Assembly: GCA_009917545.1 (NCBI GenBank)
Contig: QZDW01000016.1
Location: 1 to 64,000, forward strand
Direction: 5' to 3'
DNA: 64,000 nucleotides
DNA from: a bacterium 1XD42-76
Lineage (GTDB): Bacteria > Bacillota > Clostridia > Lachnospirales > Lachnospiraceae
The notes under the pieces were generated by a model. The model was not told the origin of the DNA and made no database searches. It saw nothing but the letters and a program-made list of their open reading frames with translations. Below are positions 53,792-63,941 of this stretch, one piece after another. The first letter of the stretch is position 1. Every line of letters starts with the position of its first letter. The position numbers and the translations under genes are program-made.

Positions 53792-56700
53792 ATGAAAGGT
53801 AATAGTAAAAATCGAAAAAAATCCACGATCTTCCGCATGTTCCTGATTTCCCTGATTATCATTATGCTGGTACAGAGCGCGATCACGATTGGCACGCTGA
53901 TTGTCCGCCGGACAGCGGAGACACTGGAAGAATATTCCGGCAATATGATGAGCCGTCTGGTAGAAAACCGGGGTGTGATCCTGCAAAATGACATGAACCA
54001 GCGCTGGGCTTCTGTTCATGAGCAGGAGACTCTTGTGAATCAGATTCTGAAAGAGTACCTGGACAGTAAGGCTGTGGGGTTAAAAACGTTTCTGGACTCG
54101 TCTGAGATGAAAAACGAGCTGCTGGCATTATGCTTTCCGAAATGCCTGAACGTTCTGCAGAACAACTCCACGACCGGGATCTTTGTGATTCTTTCCGGAG
54201 AAAACGCTGGATCGGAGGGAGAACTGGAGGGATTTTTTATCCGGGATTCCGACCCCGATACGAATCCTGCCAACTATACAGATCTGCTTTTAGAGCGGGG
54301 CAATAAGGAGCTTTCCCGGACCTGGGGGATCCCTTTAGACACCAACTGGACGACCCAGTTCCACATGGACGGCCGGGGTGAAAATGGGTCTGACCATTAT
54401 TTTTATGAGCCGCTTCAGGCCGGTGAAGATTTTCCGGATGCAGATACCGTAGATCTGGGCTACTGGTCTCTGCCGTTTTGTCTGGAAAAAGACAAGGCGG
54501 ATCCCCATGAGATGATTACCTATTCCTTTCCTCTGCGGTATGAGGGAAAGACCTATGGCGTGATGGGGGTGGAGATCTCCAGCAGAAGCCTGTATGACTA
54601 CTTCCCTGTGGCTGAGTTAAACGATTCTCAGCAGTCAGGATATCTGCTGTCTGTCAGGGATAAGGACGGACGTTATACCCCGCTGGTGGGGAAAGGGATG
54701 CTGTATGATCTGGTCCGCCAAAAAGGAGGCGGCCTGTCCCTTAAGGAGACGAACTATCAGGGACTTTGCCGGGTACAGGGCGTGAAGCTGGGCGGTCAGG
54801 GTATTTATGCTGTGGTACGTCCCCTGAAGCTGTACAGCAATCATGTGCCCTATGAAAATACAGAATGGGCGCTGCTGGGACTGAATACAGAGGAAGATCT
54901 GTTTGGTATGAGCCGTCAGCTCTACATATGGATGGTGGTGGCGGTCCTGACCGGCCTGATTTTTGGTGTGATCGGAATTTATCTTCTTGTGCGGCACCTG
55001 ACAAGACCGGTTCAGCAGTTAATGCGCTGTATCAGCGGGGGAGCCGTGGGGCTTCAGGCATTTAAGCCATCCAACATTCTGGAAATTGATGCATTATACG
55101 AGGTTGTAGTTGATCTGACTGAAAAGCAGAAAAAGTCAGAAAATATCCTGCTGGAGGAGAAAGAGCGTTACAAAGTGGCCCTGGAATCCTCAAAGGATAT
55201 CTTCTTCTCCTTTGATCTGCAGAACCAGGTGCTGGATATCGTGAACCATCCAACAATGAGCGGGCAGTGGAAATGCAGTGAGTATGAAGGCGGCTTCATC
55301 GCACCGGAGTACATCCATGAGGCTGACCGCACACAGACAATGGAAGCGTTAAAATGTAAGGATGACGAGCTGTATTCGGAATTCCGGCTGAGGTGGCCGA
55401 AAGACACCGATTATATGTGGGTGGCCCTTACAGGTAAGGCGGTCTACGACACTGACGGAAAGCGGTGGAAGCTGGTAGGCAGTATCCGCGATATCCAGGA
55501 ACAAAAGGAACGGGAAGCCGAACAGCGCAGGAAAAACATGACCGACAGTGTGACCGGCCTCTATGTATACAGTGCCGGCATCGGGCAGATCATGGAATAC
55601 CGGAGGAGCAGGCCGGAGGGTGTGATGGTAAGCCTGTTTGTAGACCAGCTCAGGCAGACGAACGAGAAAAACGGTATCGTATTCGGTGATATGCTGTTAG
55701 AGGAGCTGGGACTGCTTGTGCAGGAGTCCTGCCGGGCGCTCACAGTGCAGACTGGCTGTGCTGCCATAGCCCTGCGGTTAAACCGGGACGAACTTGTCCT
55801 GTGGCTTGAGGGGCAGACGAAGGAGCAGGCCGGGGAGTTTGTCCGGTCGCTTCTGGATGCGTCCGCGGCATGCTTTTCCGAGGACACTTTCCCGGTGCGG
55901 GTGTATGCCGGCCTGGCTTTCGGAGGGGAGCGCGAAGGAACCGAGCAGTTAATCCGCATGGCAAAACAGGCGCAGGGCCTTGCGCGTTCCGGCGCTGATG
56001 GACAGCCCCTGCTCTATGGAGAGCGTTCCGGAAAGAACCGTGCCGTCCTGCCGCCTCTTCAGGCGCATGAGACAAATACGCTGGGCGATGGGGAGGACGT
56101 GAGCCTGGTGTCCGTGGCCCTGAATCTCTTTGGCAGAGGAGGAGATTTCCAGGCGCAGATGATTCTGATGATTCGCAAGATTGGCAGATCTTATCAGGCT
56201 GATGGCGTGCTGGTATCTCTTCTGAGAGCAGACTTTAATTCGAACTATCTGAATTACCAGTGGTATCCGGACGGAAGGACATCTGAAAAAAATGTGAATA
56301 AATATACAGATGAGGAAAAGGAAAATTTCTTCCTCTGGCTTGGTTCAGACGAGGTGCGCTATTTCACAAGAGAGGATAGCAGCAGACAGATGTTCCAGTG
56401 CTTTCTGAACGTATCGCCGGGCCAGGAGGGAATCGTTCTGCCCATGTATGACAGCGGCAGCTATATGGGAAATGTGTGCATTCTGGGCGTTTCACCGACC
56501 CTTCTGGAGGATGCTGAGGAGTATCAGAACCTGGCAGAGCTTGGCCGTGTCATCCAGGGCCAGCTTAACCAGCAGCAGCACGATATTGCCAGCAAGGCGA
56601 AATCCGAATTCCTCTCCCGTATGAGCCATGAGATCCGCACGCCCATGAACGGTATCATCGGTATGACGGCGATTGCCCTTCAGAAGGAGCAGAGCCAGGA

Positions 56701-57712
56701 GCGCGTCATGGATTGTCTACAGAAGATCCAGTCCTCCTCCAATTATCTGCTGGGATTAATCAACGACATTCTCGATATGTCCAAGATTGAAAGCGGTAAA
56801 ATGAAGCTGGAGCCCTTTGATTTTGATATGCGCGAGATGCTGGACACCATCCGGGAGCTCGTGATGCCCCAGATGACGGCAAAAAAGATCGAATTCGTAC
56901 AGGAGATCAGTCTGGAGCACACCTGGTTTCTGGCAGACCGGATGCGCATCAGCCAAGTACTGATTAATCTTTTAGGCAATGCGGTAAAATTTACTCCGGA
57001 GAGAGGAAAGATTACTCTGACTGTGCGGGAGGAACGCGTATCAGGCGGACTGCCGTGTGTGTATTTTGCGGTATGTGATACCGGCATCGGTATTGCCAAG
57101 GAGGAGCAGGACCGTGTATTCCGTTCCTTTGAGCAGGCTTCAGGCGTAAACCCGGCCAAACAGCAGGGAACCGGACTGGGACTTTCCATCAGCAGTCGTC
57201 TGGTTCAGCTGATGGGGAGCAGCATCCGCCTGGAAAGCGCCCCCGGGGAGGGCAGTACCTTCAGCTTTTCCATTCCCCTGACTCCGGGAAAGCGCATAGA
57301 AGCCGCGACAAAGACAGATGAGATCTCGTTTGCAGGATACCGGATCCTGGTCGTGGAGGATAATGAGCTGAATGCTGAAATCGCGCAGTGCCTTCTGGAA
57401 GAACGAAACTTTGAGGTCGAGTGTGTCTATGATGGCGCGCAGGCCGTAGAACGTATGCGTGCCGTACCGCCCGGTACTTATGATGTGATTCTGATGGACA
57501 TTATGATGCCGGTGATGGATGGCCTGGATGCTACCCGTGCCATCCGGAGCATGGAGCGGGAGGACTGCCGCACGATACCGATTATCGCCATGTCGGCGAA
57601 CGCCTTTGATGATGATTTGAAAAAGTCGGTGGAATGCGGGATGAACGGGCATTTGTCCAAGCCTGTGGAGGTCGATAAGCTGTACCAGGTATTGAATGAA
57701 GTCCTGCATTAG
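53792..57712 (+). CDS. Hybrid sensor histidine kinase/response regulator
   Basis: This 1306-residue membrane kinase has one N-terminal helix (MFLISLIIIMLVQSAITIGT), a large outside domain (~40-370, Cache-like), and a second helix near 376-398 (YIWMVVAVLTGLIFGVIGIY). A PAS domain lies near 460-570 (YKVALESSKDIFFSFDLQNQ), a degenerate GGDEF near 575-740 (NRDELVLW replaces the active loop), and a GAF-like part near 765-905. HisKA follows (FLSRMSHEIRTPMNGIIGM, His near 946), an ATPase part (LGNAVKFTPE, GTGLGLSI), and a receiver (ILVVEDNELNAEIA, Asp in VILMDIMMPVMDGL). It follows the binding protein by 12 bases. Confidence 0.9.
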   Translation: MKGNSKNRKKSTIFRMFLISLIIIMLVQSAITIGTLIVRRTAETLEEYSGNMMSRLVENRGVILQNDMNQRWASVHEQETLVNQILKEYLDSKAVGLKTFLDSSEMKNELLALCFPKCLNVLQNNSTTGIFVILSGENAGSEGELEGFFIRDSDPDTNPANYTDLLLERGNKELSRTWGIPLDTNWTTQFHMDGRGENGSDHYFYEPLQAGEDFPDADTVDLGYWSLPFCLEKDKADPHEMITYSFPLRYEGKTYGVMGVEISSRSLYDYFPVAELNDSQQSGYLLSVRDKDGRYTPLVGKGMLYDLVRQKGGGLSLKETNYQGLCRVQGVKLGGQGIYAVVRPLKLYSNHVPYENTEWALLGLNTEEDLFGMSRQLYIWMVVAVLTGLIFGVIGIYLLVRHLTRPVQQLMRCISGGAVGLQAFKPSNILEIDALYEVVVDLTEKQKKSENILLEEKERYKVALESSKDIFFSFDLQNQVLDIVNHPTMSGQWKCSEYEGGFIAPEYIHEADRTQTMEALKCKDDELYSEFRLRWPKDTDYMWVALTGKAVYDTDGKRWKLVGSIRDIQEQKEREAEQRRKNMTDSVTGLYVYSAGIGQIMEYRRSRPEGVMVSLFVDQLRQTNEKNGIVFGDMLLEELGLLVQESCRALTVQTGCAAIALRLNRDELVLWLEGQTKEQAGEFVRSLLDASAACFSEDTFPVRVYAGLAFGGEREGTEQLIRMAKQAQGLARSGADGQPLLYGERSGKNRAVLPPLQAHETNTLGDGEDVSLVSVALNLFGRGGDFQAQMILMIRKIGRSYQADGVLVSLLRADFNSNYLNYQWYPDGRTSEKNVNKYTDEEKENFFLWLGSDEVRYFTREDSSRQMFQCFLNVSPGQEGIVLPMYDSGSYMGNVCILGVSPTLLEDAEEYQNLAELGRVIQGQLNQQQHDIASKAKSEFLSRMSHEIRTPMNGIIGMTAIALQKEQSQERVMDCLQKIQSSSNYLLGLINDILDMSKIESGKMKLEPFDFDMREMLDTIRELVMPQMTAKKIEFVQEISLEHTWFLADRMRISQVLINLLGNAVKFTPERGKITLTVREERVSGGLPCVYFAVCDTGIGIAKEEQDRVFRSFEQASGVNPAKQQGTGLGLSISSRLVQLMGSSIRLESAPGEGSTFSFSIPLTPGKRIEAATKTDEISFAGYRILVVEDNELNAEIAQCLLEERNFEVECVYDGAQAVERMRAVPPGTYDVILMDIMMPVMDGLDATRAIRSMEREDCRTIPIIAMSANAFDDDLKKSVECGMNGHLSKPVEVDKLYQVLNEVLH

Positions 57713-57773
57713 TTCATGGCAGATCTGCCGGAACAGAAACAATTGATGTATTTAAAAAATATGCAAAAAAACC

Positions 57774-57802
57774 TTTACAAAAGCATAATTATACATTATA
57801 AT
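57774..57802 (+). promoter_or_regulatory. Promoter for amino-acid ABC transporter
   Basis: TTTACA (57774-57779) and TATAAT (57797-57802) are 17 bases apart. An AT-rich, partly palindromic stretch, GCATAATTATACATTATAAT then GCATATT, overlaps the -10 box and could bind a repressor. Confidence 0.65.
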
Positions 57803-57861
57803 GCATATTATCACAAAAACAGAGAGTGATACTGCATAATTAAGTAAGAGGAGAGATAATT

Positions 57862-58758
57862 ATGAAAAAGAAAGGTTTTTTTGCATTGGCGGCGGTGCTG
57901 TCGCTTACACTTCTGACAGGATGCCAGGGCCAGCCGACGCAGACAGAGACGAACGGAAAGACAGAGGGAACGCAGACAGAAGCGTCTGAGGCCGGCCAGT
58001 CCGGTTCCGGCGGCCGTCTGGCAAAGATTCAGGAGGCGGGAAAGATCGTCATGGGGACGTCACCGGACTTTGCCCCTTCGGAGTTTGAAGATATCAGCTC
58101 CGGCAAAAAGGAGTATGTCGGCTGCGATATTGAGCTTGGAAAATATATTGCCGAGCAGCTTGGCGTTGAGCTTGAGATCAAGGCGATGGAGTTTTCCGCC
58201 ATCCAGCAGGCAGTGGCCTCTGGTACAGTGGATATGGGCATCTCCGGGTTTGCTTATACGGATGAACGCGCCGAGGCTCTTTTGCTTTCCACGCCGTATA
58301 ATCTCGATTCCAACAGCGGCCAGGGGCTTTTGGTACGCAAGGACGAAGCCGATCAGTATCAGAGTGCGGAAGCGTTTTCCGGCAAGAAAGTCGGTACGCA
58401 GAACGCATCCTTGCAGCAGAAACTCGCGCAGGAGCAGCTTCCTTCCGATGCACAGCTGCAGCTCATTGCAAGTCTGTCAGACGGAGTGCTGATGCTTTCC
58501 ACAGGGAAGATTGATGCGCTGGCTGTAGCCGGGGAAAATGGAAAGTCCCTTTCCAAATCATATCCGGATGTGGTGATGGCAGAATTTATGTTTGATTATA
58601 CAAGCGGTGGAAATGTGATCGCCATGAAAAAAGGCGAGGATGAACTTGCCGCAGCAGTGAATGGGATCATCGAGGAAGTGAACGAAAAGGGATACTACGG
58701 GCAGTGGAAGGAAGAGGCGATTGCGCTGGCGGATTCCCTAGGAATCGAAATCAACTAG
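57862..58758 (+). CDS. Amino-acid ABC transporter substrate-binding lipoprotein
   Basis: This 298-residue family-3 binding protein has a lipoprotein signal (AAVLSLTLLTGCQ, lipobox LTGC), a Thr/Glu-rich linker, then the binding domain: GKIVMGTSPDFAPSEFED, YVGCDIELGKYIAEQLGVEL, and GTVDMGISGFAYTDERAEAL. It would capture a polar amino acid or related compound outside the cell. AGAGGAGAG lies upstream of the ATG. Permease and ATPase genes follow. Confidence 0.94.
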   Translation: MKKKGFFALAAVLSLTLLTGCQGQPTQTETNGKTEGTQTEASEAGQSGSGGRLAKIQEAGKIVMGTSPDFAPSEFEDISSGKKEYVGCDIELGKYIAEQLGVELEIKAMEFSAIQQAVASGTVDMGISGFAYTDERAEALLLSTPYNLDSNSGQGLLVRKDEADQYQSAEAFSGKKVGTQNASLQQKLAQEQLPSDAQLQLIASLSDGVLMLSTGKIDALAVAGENGKSLSKSYPDVVMAEFMFDYTSGGNVIAMKKGEDELAAAVNGIIEEVNEKGYYGQWKEEAIALADSLGIEIN

Positions 58759-58795
58759 GCAGGGAAAGGAAGAAACCGAAAGGAGCCGATTTCAG

Positions 58796-59482
58796 ATGAA
58801 TTTTTTGGTAATCATGGGCAGGCTGTGGGGACAATACTGGAAGCTGTTCCTCTCAGGCCTGGGGATGACCCTCTTTATGGGCTTTCTGACCGTTTTGATC
58901 AGTTCGGTGTCAGGTTCCCTGATGGCGATGATGCGGCGCAGCCGCTGGGGTATTGGGAAGTTCCGGCCCTTCAGCGCGATTGCAGCCGTCTATGTGGAGG
59001 TAATCCGCGGAACACCGATTCTCTTGCAGTTATATTTTTTCTATTTCATGCTGCCGCAGTGGCTGCCGTTTCTTAACCTGAGTGAATTTGCATGTGTGAT
59101 GACTGCCTGCTGCGTAAACTCGACGGCTTATGTCTGTGAGATTGTCCGCGCCGGAATCCAGGCCGTGGATATCGGACAGACAGAGGCAGCGAGGTCTCTT
59201 GGCTTAAGCAGCCGTCAGACGATGATGTATGTGGTGCTGCCGCAGGCGGTCAAGAATATTCTGCCCGCTTTGTGCAATGAATTTGTGGCGATTGTCAAGG
59301 AAACGTCGCTGGCCTCCACATTCTTTATCGGGGAGCTGATGACTCAGTTTAAGACGATTAACGGAATTACCTTCCGGGTTCTGGAGCCGCTTACGATCGT
59401 AGGAATCATTTATTTCCTGGTGACGTTTGTGCTCTCCAAGCTGATTGCGGCACTGGAAAGGAGGATGGGTGCAGGTGAGTGA
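58796..59482 (+). CDS. Amino-acid ABC transporter permease
   Basis: This 228-residue HisM-type permease has about five membrane helices ([40 protein letters not shown]) and the EAA coupling loop [20 protein letters not shown]. It pairs with the binding protein upstream and the ATPase downstream. AAAGGAG precedes the start. Its 3' end overlaps the ATPase gene. Confidence 0.95.
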   Translation: MNFLVIMGRLWGQYWKLFLSGLGMTLFMGFLTVLISSVSGSLMAMMRRSRWGIGKFRPFSAIAAVYVEVIRGTPILLQLYFFYFMLPQWLPFLNLSEFACVMTACCVNSTAYVCEIVRAGIQAVDIGQTEAARSLGLSSRQTMMYVVLPQAVKNILPALCNEFVAIVKETSLASTFFIGELMTQFKTINGITFRVLEPLTIVGIIYFLVTFVLSKLIAALERRMGAGE

Positions 59483-60218
59483 TGCGATGGAATTGATCCG
59501 TGTCGAGGATTTACATAAGTCCTTTGGCAGCCTCCACGTATTAAAAGGCGTGTCCGAGCACATTGTAAAGGGCGAAGTGGTGTCTGTCATCGGGCCCTCC
59601 GGGGGCGGGAAAAGTACGTTTCTGCGCTGTCTTAATCTTCTGGAAACGCCGGATTCGGGGCATATCTTTTTTGAGGGAGTCGATATTACAGACAAACGTG
59701 TTGACATCAACCTTCACCGTCAGAAGATGGGAATGGTGTTTCAGCATTTTAACGTATTCAATAATCTGACGGTAGGGAAGAATGTCACGCTCGCGCCGGT
59801 ACTTCTGGGGAAGAAGAGCCAGAAGGAGGCGGATGAGACGGCAAGAGAACTTTTGGAACGTGTCGGACTGTATGATAAAATAGACCAGAATCCAAGGAAG
59901 CTTTCAGGCGGTCAGAAGCAGAGGCTGGCGATTGTGCGTGCATTGGCAATGGAGCCGGATGTCATGCTATTTGACGAGCCGACTTCGGCGCTTGACCCGG
60001 AGATGGTGGGTGAGGTGCTGCAGGTTATTAAAGGGCTGGTAAAGACAGGGCTTACGACAGTGATCGTGACGCATGAGATGGGGTTTGCGAAGGAAGTGTC
60101 CGACCGGGTATTTTTCATGGACGGGGGGATTATTGCGGAGAAAGGGACGCCGGATGAGGTGTTTAATCATCCGCAGAATCCGCGGACGAAGGAGTTTTTG
60201 AGTAAGGTACTGTATTAG
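59475..60218 (+). CDS. Amino-acid ABC transporter ATP-binding protein
   Basis: This ATPase of about 247 residues has the GlnQ-type layout: Walker [18 protein letters not shown]-loop [10 protein letters not shown], signature [20 protein letters not shown], Walker [20 protein letters not shown], and H-loop VTHEMGFA. I prefer the GTG at 59475, 10 bases after a perfect AAGGAGG inside the permease gene. This creates an eight-base overlap with the permease stop; an ATG at 59487 is also possible. The three genes form a complete importer for an unknown polar amino acid. Confidence 0.95.
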   Translation: MSDAMELIRVEDLHKSFGSLHVLKGVSEHIVKGEVVSVIGPSGGGKSTFLRCLNLLETPDSGHIFFEGVDITDKRVDINLHRQKMGMVFQHFNVFNNLTVGKNVTLAPVLLGKKSQKEADETARELLERVGLYDKIDQNPRKLSGGQKQRLAIVRALAMEPDVMLFDEPTSALDPEMVGEVLQVIKGLVKTGLTTVIVTHEMGFAKEVSDRVFFMDGGIIAEKGTPDEVFNHPQNPRTKEFLSKVLY

Positions 60219-60228
60219 ATCAGAGGGG

Positions 60229-60372
60229 GGCCGCCCGGGAGGGATGGGAAAGCGTCTTTCGGCACGCTTTCGCTCAGATTTATACGTAGCAGTACTAAGC
60301 GCATAGAGGACATGCGCTAAGTACTGACGTGTAAAATGGCCGGACGCCGTTTTCCCATCCCTCCTGGGCGAC
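60229..60372. repeat. Large nested inverted repeat
   Basis: Outer arms GCCGCCCGGGAGGGATGGGA and the matching TCCCATCCCTCCTGGGCG enclose an inner stem, CAGTACTAAGCGCAT and ATGCGCTAAGTACTG, with one mismatch. The whole is about 144 bases and GC-rich. It is not a plain terminator and could form a long structured RNA or be the trace of a mobile element. Nothing else is recognised up to the next gene. Confidence 0.7.
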
Positions 60373-60516
60373 TGCTTTGGCGTGGATGAGTAAGCTGGCT
60401 TGCGGGGAGCTTGTCCCTCCTGGGTTGCTGGTTTGGTATGTGCGAGGGGAAGAGCGAGGCGGGGGCTGGTTGGATTGATTAATAATAAGATAAATTTACA
60501 GGAGGGTGGATTGATT

Positions 60517-61980
60517 ATGACGGATGGGAAGAAGCAGGTGCTTCAGTATATTGATGAGAAGGCGAAGGTTTTTACGGATGCTTCGGATCAGATCTGGGAT
60601 TTTGCGGAGTTGTCTTTGAGGGAGTTTCAGTCCGGGGATCTGTATGCGAAGCTCCTTACGGAGGAGGGCTTTGAGGTGGAGCATCCGTTCTGCGGGATTG
60701 AGACAGCATTCCGTGCTTCGTTTGGTTCCGGGAAGCCGGTGATCGGGATTTTGGCAGAGTATGATGCTTTGACGGGACTTTCCCAGGAGGCGGGTTCCAT
60801 TGAGCGCAAGGAGCTTGTGGCAGACGGGAACGGACATGGCTGCGGCCACAATCTTTTAGGGGCCGGTGCGATGGCGGCTGCATTTGCACTTAAGAAATAT
60901 TTGGAGCAGAAGGGCGCGGGGAGCGGAAAAGTGGTATTTTACGGCTGCCCCGGTGAGGAAGGTGCGGCCACAAAGGCGTTTATGGCAAGAGATGGTGTGT
61001 TTGCAGAGTGCGACGCGGCGCTGACCTGGCATCCCAACAGCGTAAATCAGGTGACATCCGGAACATGCAATACATGTATCCAGACGGAATATAAGTTTAC
61101 AGGAATCGCTTCCCATGCGGCAGGCGCTCCGGACAAGGGACGTTCGGCTCTGGACGCAGTGGAGCTTATGAATATCGGCGTACAGTTTTTGAGAGAGCAT
61201 ATGCCGGACGGCTGCCGGATCCACTATTCGATCACGGATGCGGGCGGAGATTCTCCGAACGTTGTACAGCCGCGTGCACAGGTGCTTTACATGGTTCGTG
61301 CGATCTGGGCGAGGGAGGCGATGGCGTTACAGGAGCGTGTTGATAAGATCGCTTTAGCGGCTTCCATGATGACGGATACGAAGATGGAGAAGAAGTTTAT
61401 CGACGGCTGTTCCAATACCGTGCCGAACAAGGTTCTGGAATCACTTTTGTGGGAAAATTTCAATGAGGTGGAGATGCCGTCCTATACGGATGAGGAGATG
61501 GCTTACGCTAAGGCATTGTTTGACTCAGTTGAAATGAAGGACGATTCACTTCCTGGTGCGGCCACGGACGAGAGCCAGGAAATCTATGATTTTGTGGATG
61601 AAAAGACGAATCACGGCACACGCGTGATGAATGATTTCCTGATACCGTACCTGTACTCTGAGAAGGCACGTATGGGGTCAACGGATGTCGGCGATGTGAG
61701 CTGGTGTGTACCCACGGCTCAGATCAACACGGCGACATACCCGTCCAAGACTCCGGGCCATTCCTGGCAGAATGTCTCCTGCGGGCGTACTTCCATCGCA
61801 CATAAGGCCATGCTTCAGGCAGGCAAGGTGCTCGCTGCGGCAGCGATCGACCTGATCGAGAAGCCGGAGGTGTTAAAAGCGGCCAAAGACGAGTACCATG
61901 CAAAGATGAAACGCTACGGCGGATACCTGTGTCCGGTTCCCAAAGGGGCTGTTCCGGTCGTGCCGGGTGAGAAAATGTAA
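60517..61980 (+). CDS. M20-family amidohydrolase (AbgB-like)
   Basis: This protein of about 487 residues belongs to the AbgB branch of the M20 metallopeptidases, which cleave p-aminobenzoyl-glutamate or similar amides. Zinc-ligand stretches are LVADGNGHGCGHNLLGAGAM and GCPGEEGAATKAFMARDGV; AALTWHPNSVNQ and ASHAAGAPDKGRSALDAVEL are also typical. The ATG at 60517 follows ACAGGAGGG; the frame is open upstream to 60400 but without a ribosome site. The neighbouring amino-acid importer may supply its substrate or use its product. The exact amide is not known. Confidence 0.88.
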   Translation: MTDGKKQVLQYIDEKAKVFTDASDQIWDFAELSLREFQSGDLYAKLLTEEGFEVEHPFCGIETAFRASFGSGKPVIGILAEYDALTGLSQEAGSIERKELVADGNGHGCGHNLLGAGAMAAAFALKKYLEQKGAGSGKVVFYGCPGEEGAATKAFMARDGVFAECDAALTWHPNSVNQVTSGTCNTCIQTEYKFTGIASHAAGAPDKGRSALDAVELMNIGVQFLREHMPDGCRIHYSITDAGGDSPNVVQPRAQVLYMVRAIWAREAMALQERVDKIALAASMMTDTKMEKKFIDGCSNTVPNKVLESLLWENFNEVEMPSYTDEEMAYAKALFDSVEMKDDSLPGAATDESQEIYDFVDEKTNHGTRVMNDFLIPYLYSEKARMGSTDVGDVSWCVPTAQINTATYPSKTPGHSWQNVSCGRTSIAHKAMLQAGKVLAAAAIDLIEKPEVLKAAKDEYHAKMKRYGGYLCPVPKGAVPVVPGEKM

Positions 61981-62035
61981 GGTTCTGCATGGGACTGTGG
62001 GCTGCTGCCGAGGTTAGTCCCAGATCTCTGAGAGG

Positions 62036-62099
62036 GAGAGAATTCCTGGAAATTGAGGTTTTTCAAGCCTTGATGTTCTACGGAATTCTCTCTTTTTTT
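62036..62099 (+). terminator. Terminator after amidohydrolase gene
   Basis: GAGAGAATTCC and GGAATTCTCTC form a perfect 11-bp stem with a long loop of about 35 bases, followed by TTTTTTT. The remaining gap to the next gene (about 200 bases) holds no clear site. Confidence 0.8.
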
Positions 62100-62299
62100 C
62101 TGCCCTTATTTTGAGGGGCCAAGACATTCGTCCGGATAACGGTTCAGGCGGCCTGCACAGACCGGAGGAACGGGAGTGAAAGAGTCTTGAAATTTACAAG
62201 GTTTCTTGGTAAAGTATGATTAAATCAGGAAACAGTAAATCAGGATTTGATGAATAAGGCTGATAACCATGATATATAAAGAAGAAATGAGGCAAGGCG

Positions 62300-63931
62300 A
62301 TGGAGTTGTACAGGATTCTTCTCGTGGACGACGAAGAAGAGGTCAGAAAGAGTATTATCCGGAAGATTGACTGGACCGCAGTCGGTTTTTCTGTTGTCGG
62401 CGACGCGGAAAACGGAAAGGACGCACTCGAGAAAATCGAGAGTCTGGATCCCGACGTGGTGCTGACAGATATCCGGATGCCGTACATGGACGGCCTTACT
62501 CTGGCCGGTAAGATTCGTGAGAAATATCCCACAATGAAGATTGTGATTTTCTCCGGATATGATGATTTTGAATATGCCAAGCAGGCGATCAAGCTGAATG
62601 TGACGGAATATATCCTAAAGCCAGTGAATGTGGAAGAGCTGACAACGATTCTCGCCCGCATTCAGGCTAATTTGGATGAAGAGATCGAACAAAAGCGCAA
62701 TGTGAACCTTTTGAGGGAACATTACAGGAAAAATCTGCCCATCCTGCGGGAGCAGTTTCTAAAGGAGCTGGTAAGCCGCCCGACAAAGGAGAGCATTGTC
62801 AGAGAAAAGCTGGCAGAATATGATATTCCGCTTTCTGAAGCCAGGAAATGGATTGCAATCGCGGTGGATATCGAGCGTGAGGAGACAGGGGAGGACAAGC
62901 GTCTGCCGCTCCATGAGGAAAAGGGGCTGATTCCGATTTCTGTCATGCAGATCATGGAGGAGAACCTGAAACATTACTGTAATATTTCCCTGTTTTCCTA
63001 TTCCGGCATGTCAGGGACGGAGATCGCGGGAATCGCCGCTATCACGGAGAAAAACAGCCAGACCGGTTTTATCTACGTCCTGGGGGATATCTGCAAGGAG
63101 ATTCGGAAAATTTTAAAGCTTCCGGTCACGATTGGAATCGGGCACAGCTGCCAGGCGCTGGGGAAGATTTCCGTTTCCTTCCAATCTGCGCTGAATGCTC
63201 TGGGCTATAAAGCCATCGTGGGGACAGGGAGCACAATTTACATCAATGACGTGGAACCGGTGAGCGGAGGCAAGCTGGAGTTTGACAGTAAAGCGGAGTC
63301 TGACCTTGTTCTGGCGATTAAATTCGGACCTTCTGAGAAGATCGGGGAGGCCGTGGAAGCAGTTGTGGGGCGGATGTATGAGGCAAAGGTGCATGTCAGG
63401 CAGTACCAGACCTATATGTTAAATGTCTCGAATTGTATGATGAAGCTGATTCAGCAGTATGACCTGGACATGGGAGAGATCTTAAAGACAGCGGGCGCTG
63501 ACCCGTTCGAAAGCCTCTCCCGAATCTTACAAAGAGAGAGCTTTGGCCAGTGGCTTTTATCGACGGCACGCGGCATTCATGAGGCAATCAAGGAAGAGCG
63601 CGATAACACGGCAAAGCAGGTTATCGAAAAGGCGAAGCAGTACATTATGGACAATTATCAGGATCCGGATCTCTCCGTGGAACAGATCTGCCGTTACCTG
63701 CATATGAGCCCTGCCTATTTTTCCACAATGTTTAAAAAGGAGACCGGACAGACGTATGTGGGATATCTGACAGAGGTACGCCTGGATAAGGCCGTGGAGC
63801 TCCTCAACATGACAGACGATAAGACGTATGTCATCGCTTCCCGGGTCGGCTATCAGGAGCAGAATTATTTCAGTTATGTGTTTAAAAAGCGATTCGGGGT
63901 ATCTCCGAGCAAATTCAGGACCAACAAGTAG
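62300..63931 (+). CDS. Response regulator with AraC-type DNA-binding domain
   Basis: This 543-residue protein has a receiver domain (about 1-120: RILLVDDEEEVRKSI, phosphorylated Asp in VVLTDIRMPYMDGL, Lys in YILKPVNVEEL). A central region of about 300 residues follows that is typical of YesN-type regulators. At the C-terminus is an AraC helix-turn-helix pair (about 440-543: SVEQICRYLHMSPAYFSTMF, VIASRVGYQEQNYFSYVFKK). Together with the kinase that starts just after it, it probably controls a sugar-transport operon. GAGGCAAGG lies upstream of the ATG. Confidence 0.94.
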   Translation: MELYRILLVDDEEEVRKSIIRKIDWTAVGFSVVGDAENGKDALEKIESLDPDVVLTDIRMPYMDGLTLAGKIREKYPTMKIVIFSGYDDFEYAKQAIKLNVTEYILKPVNVEELTTILARIQANLDEEIEQKRNVNLLREHYRKNLPILREQFLKELVSRPTKESIVREKLAEYDIPLSEARKWIAIAVDIEREETGEDKRLPLHEEKGLIPISVMQIMEENLKHYCNISLFSYSGMSGTEIAGIAAITEKNSQTGFIYVLGDICKEIRKILKLPVTIGIGHSCQALGKISVSFQSALNALGYKAIVGTGSTIYINDVEPVSGGKLEFDSKAESDLVLAIKFGPSEKIGEAVEAVVGRMYEAKVHVRQYQTYMLNVSNCMMKLIQQYDLDMGEILKTAGADPFESLSRILQRESFGQWLLSTARGIHEAIKEERDNTAKQVIEKAKQYIMDNYQDPDLSVEQICRYLHMSPAYFSTMFKKETGQTYVGYLTEVRLDKAVELLNMTDDKTYVIASRVGYQEQNYFSYVFKKRFGVSPSKFRTNK

Positions 63932-63941
63932 GGGGAGTGCC

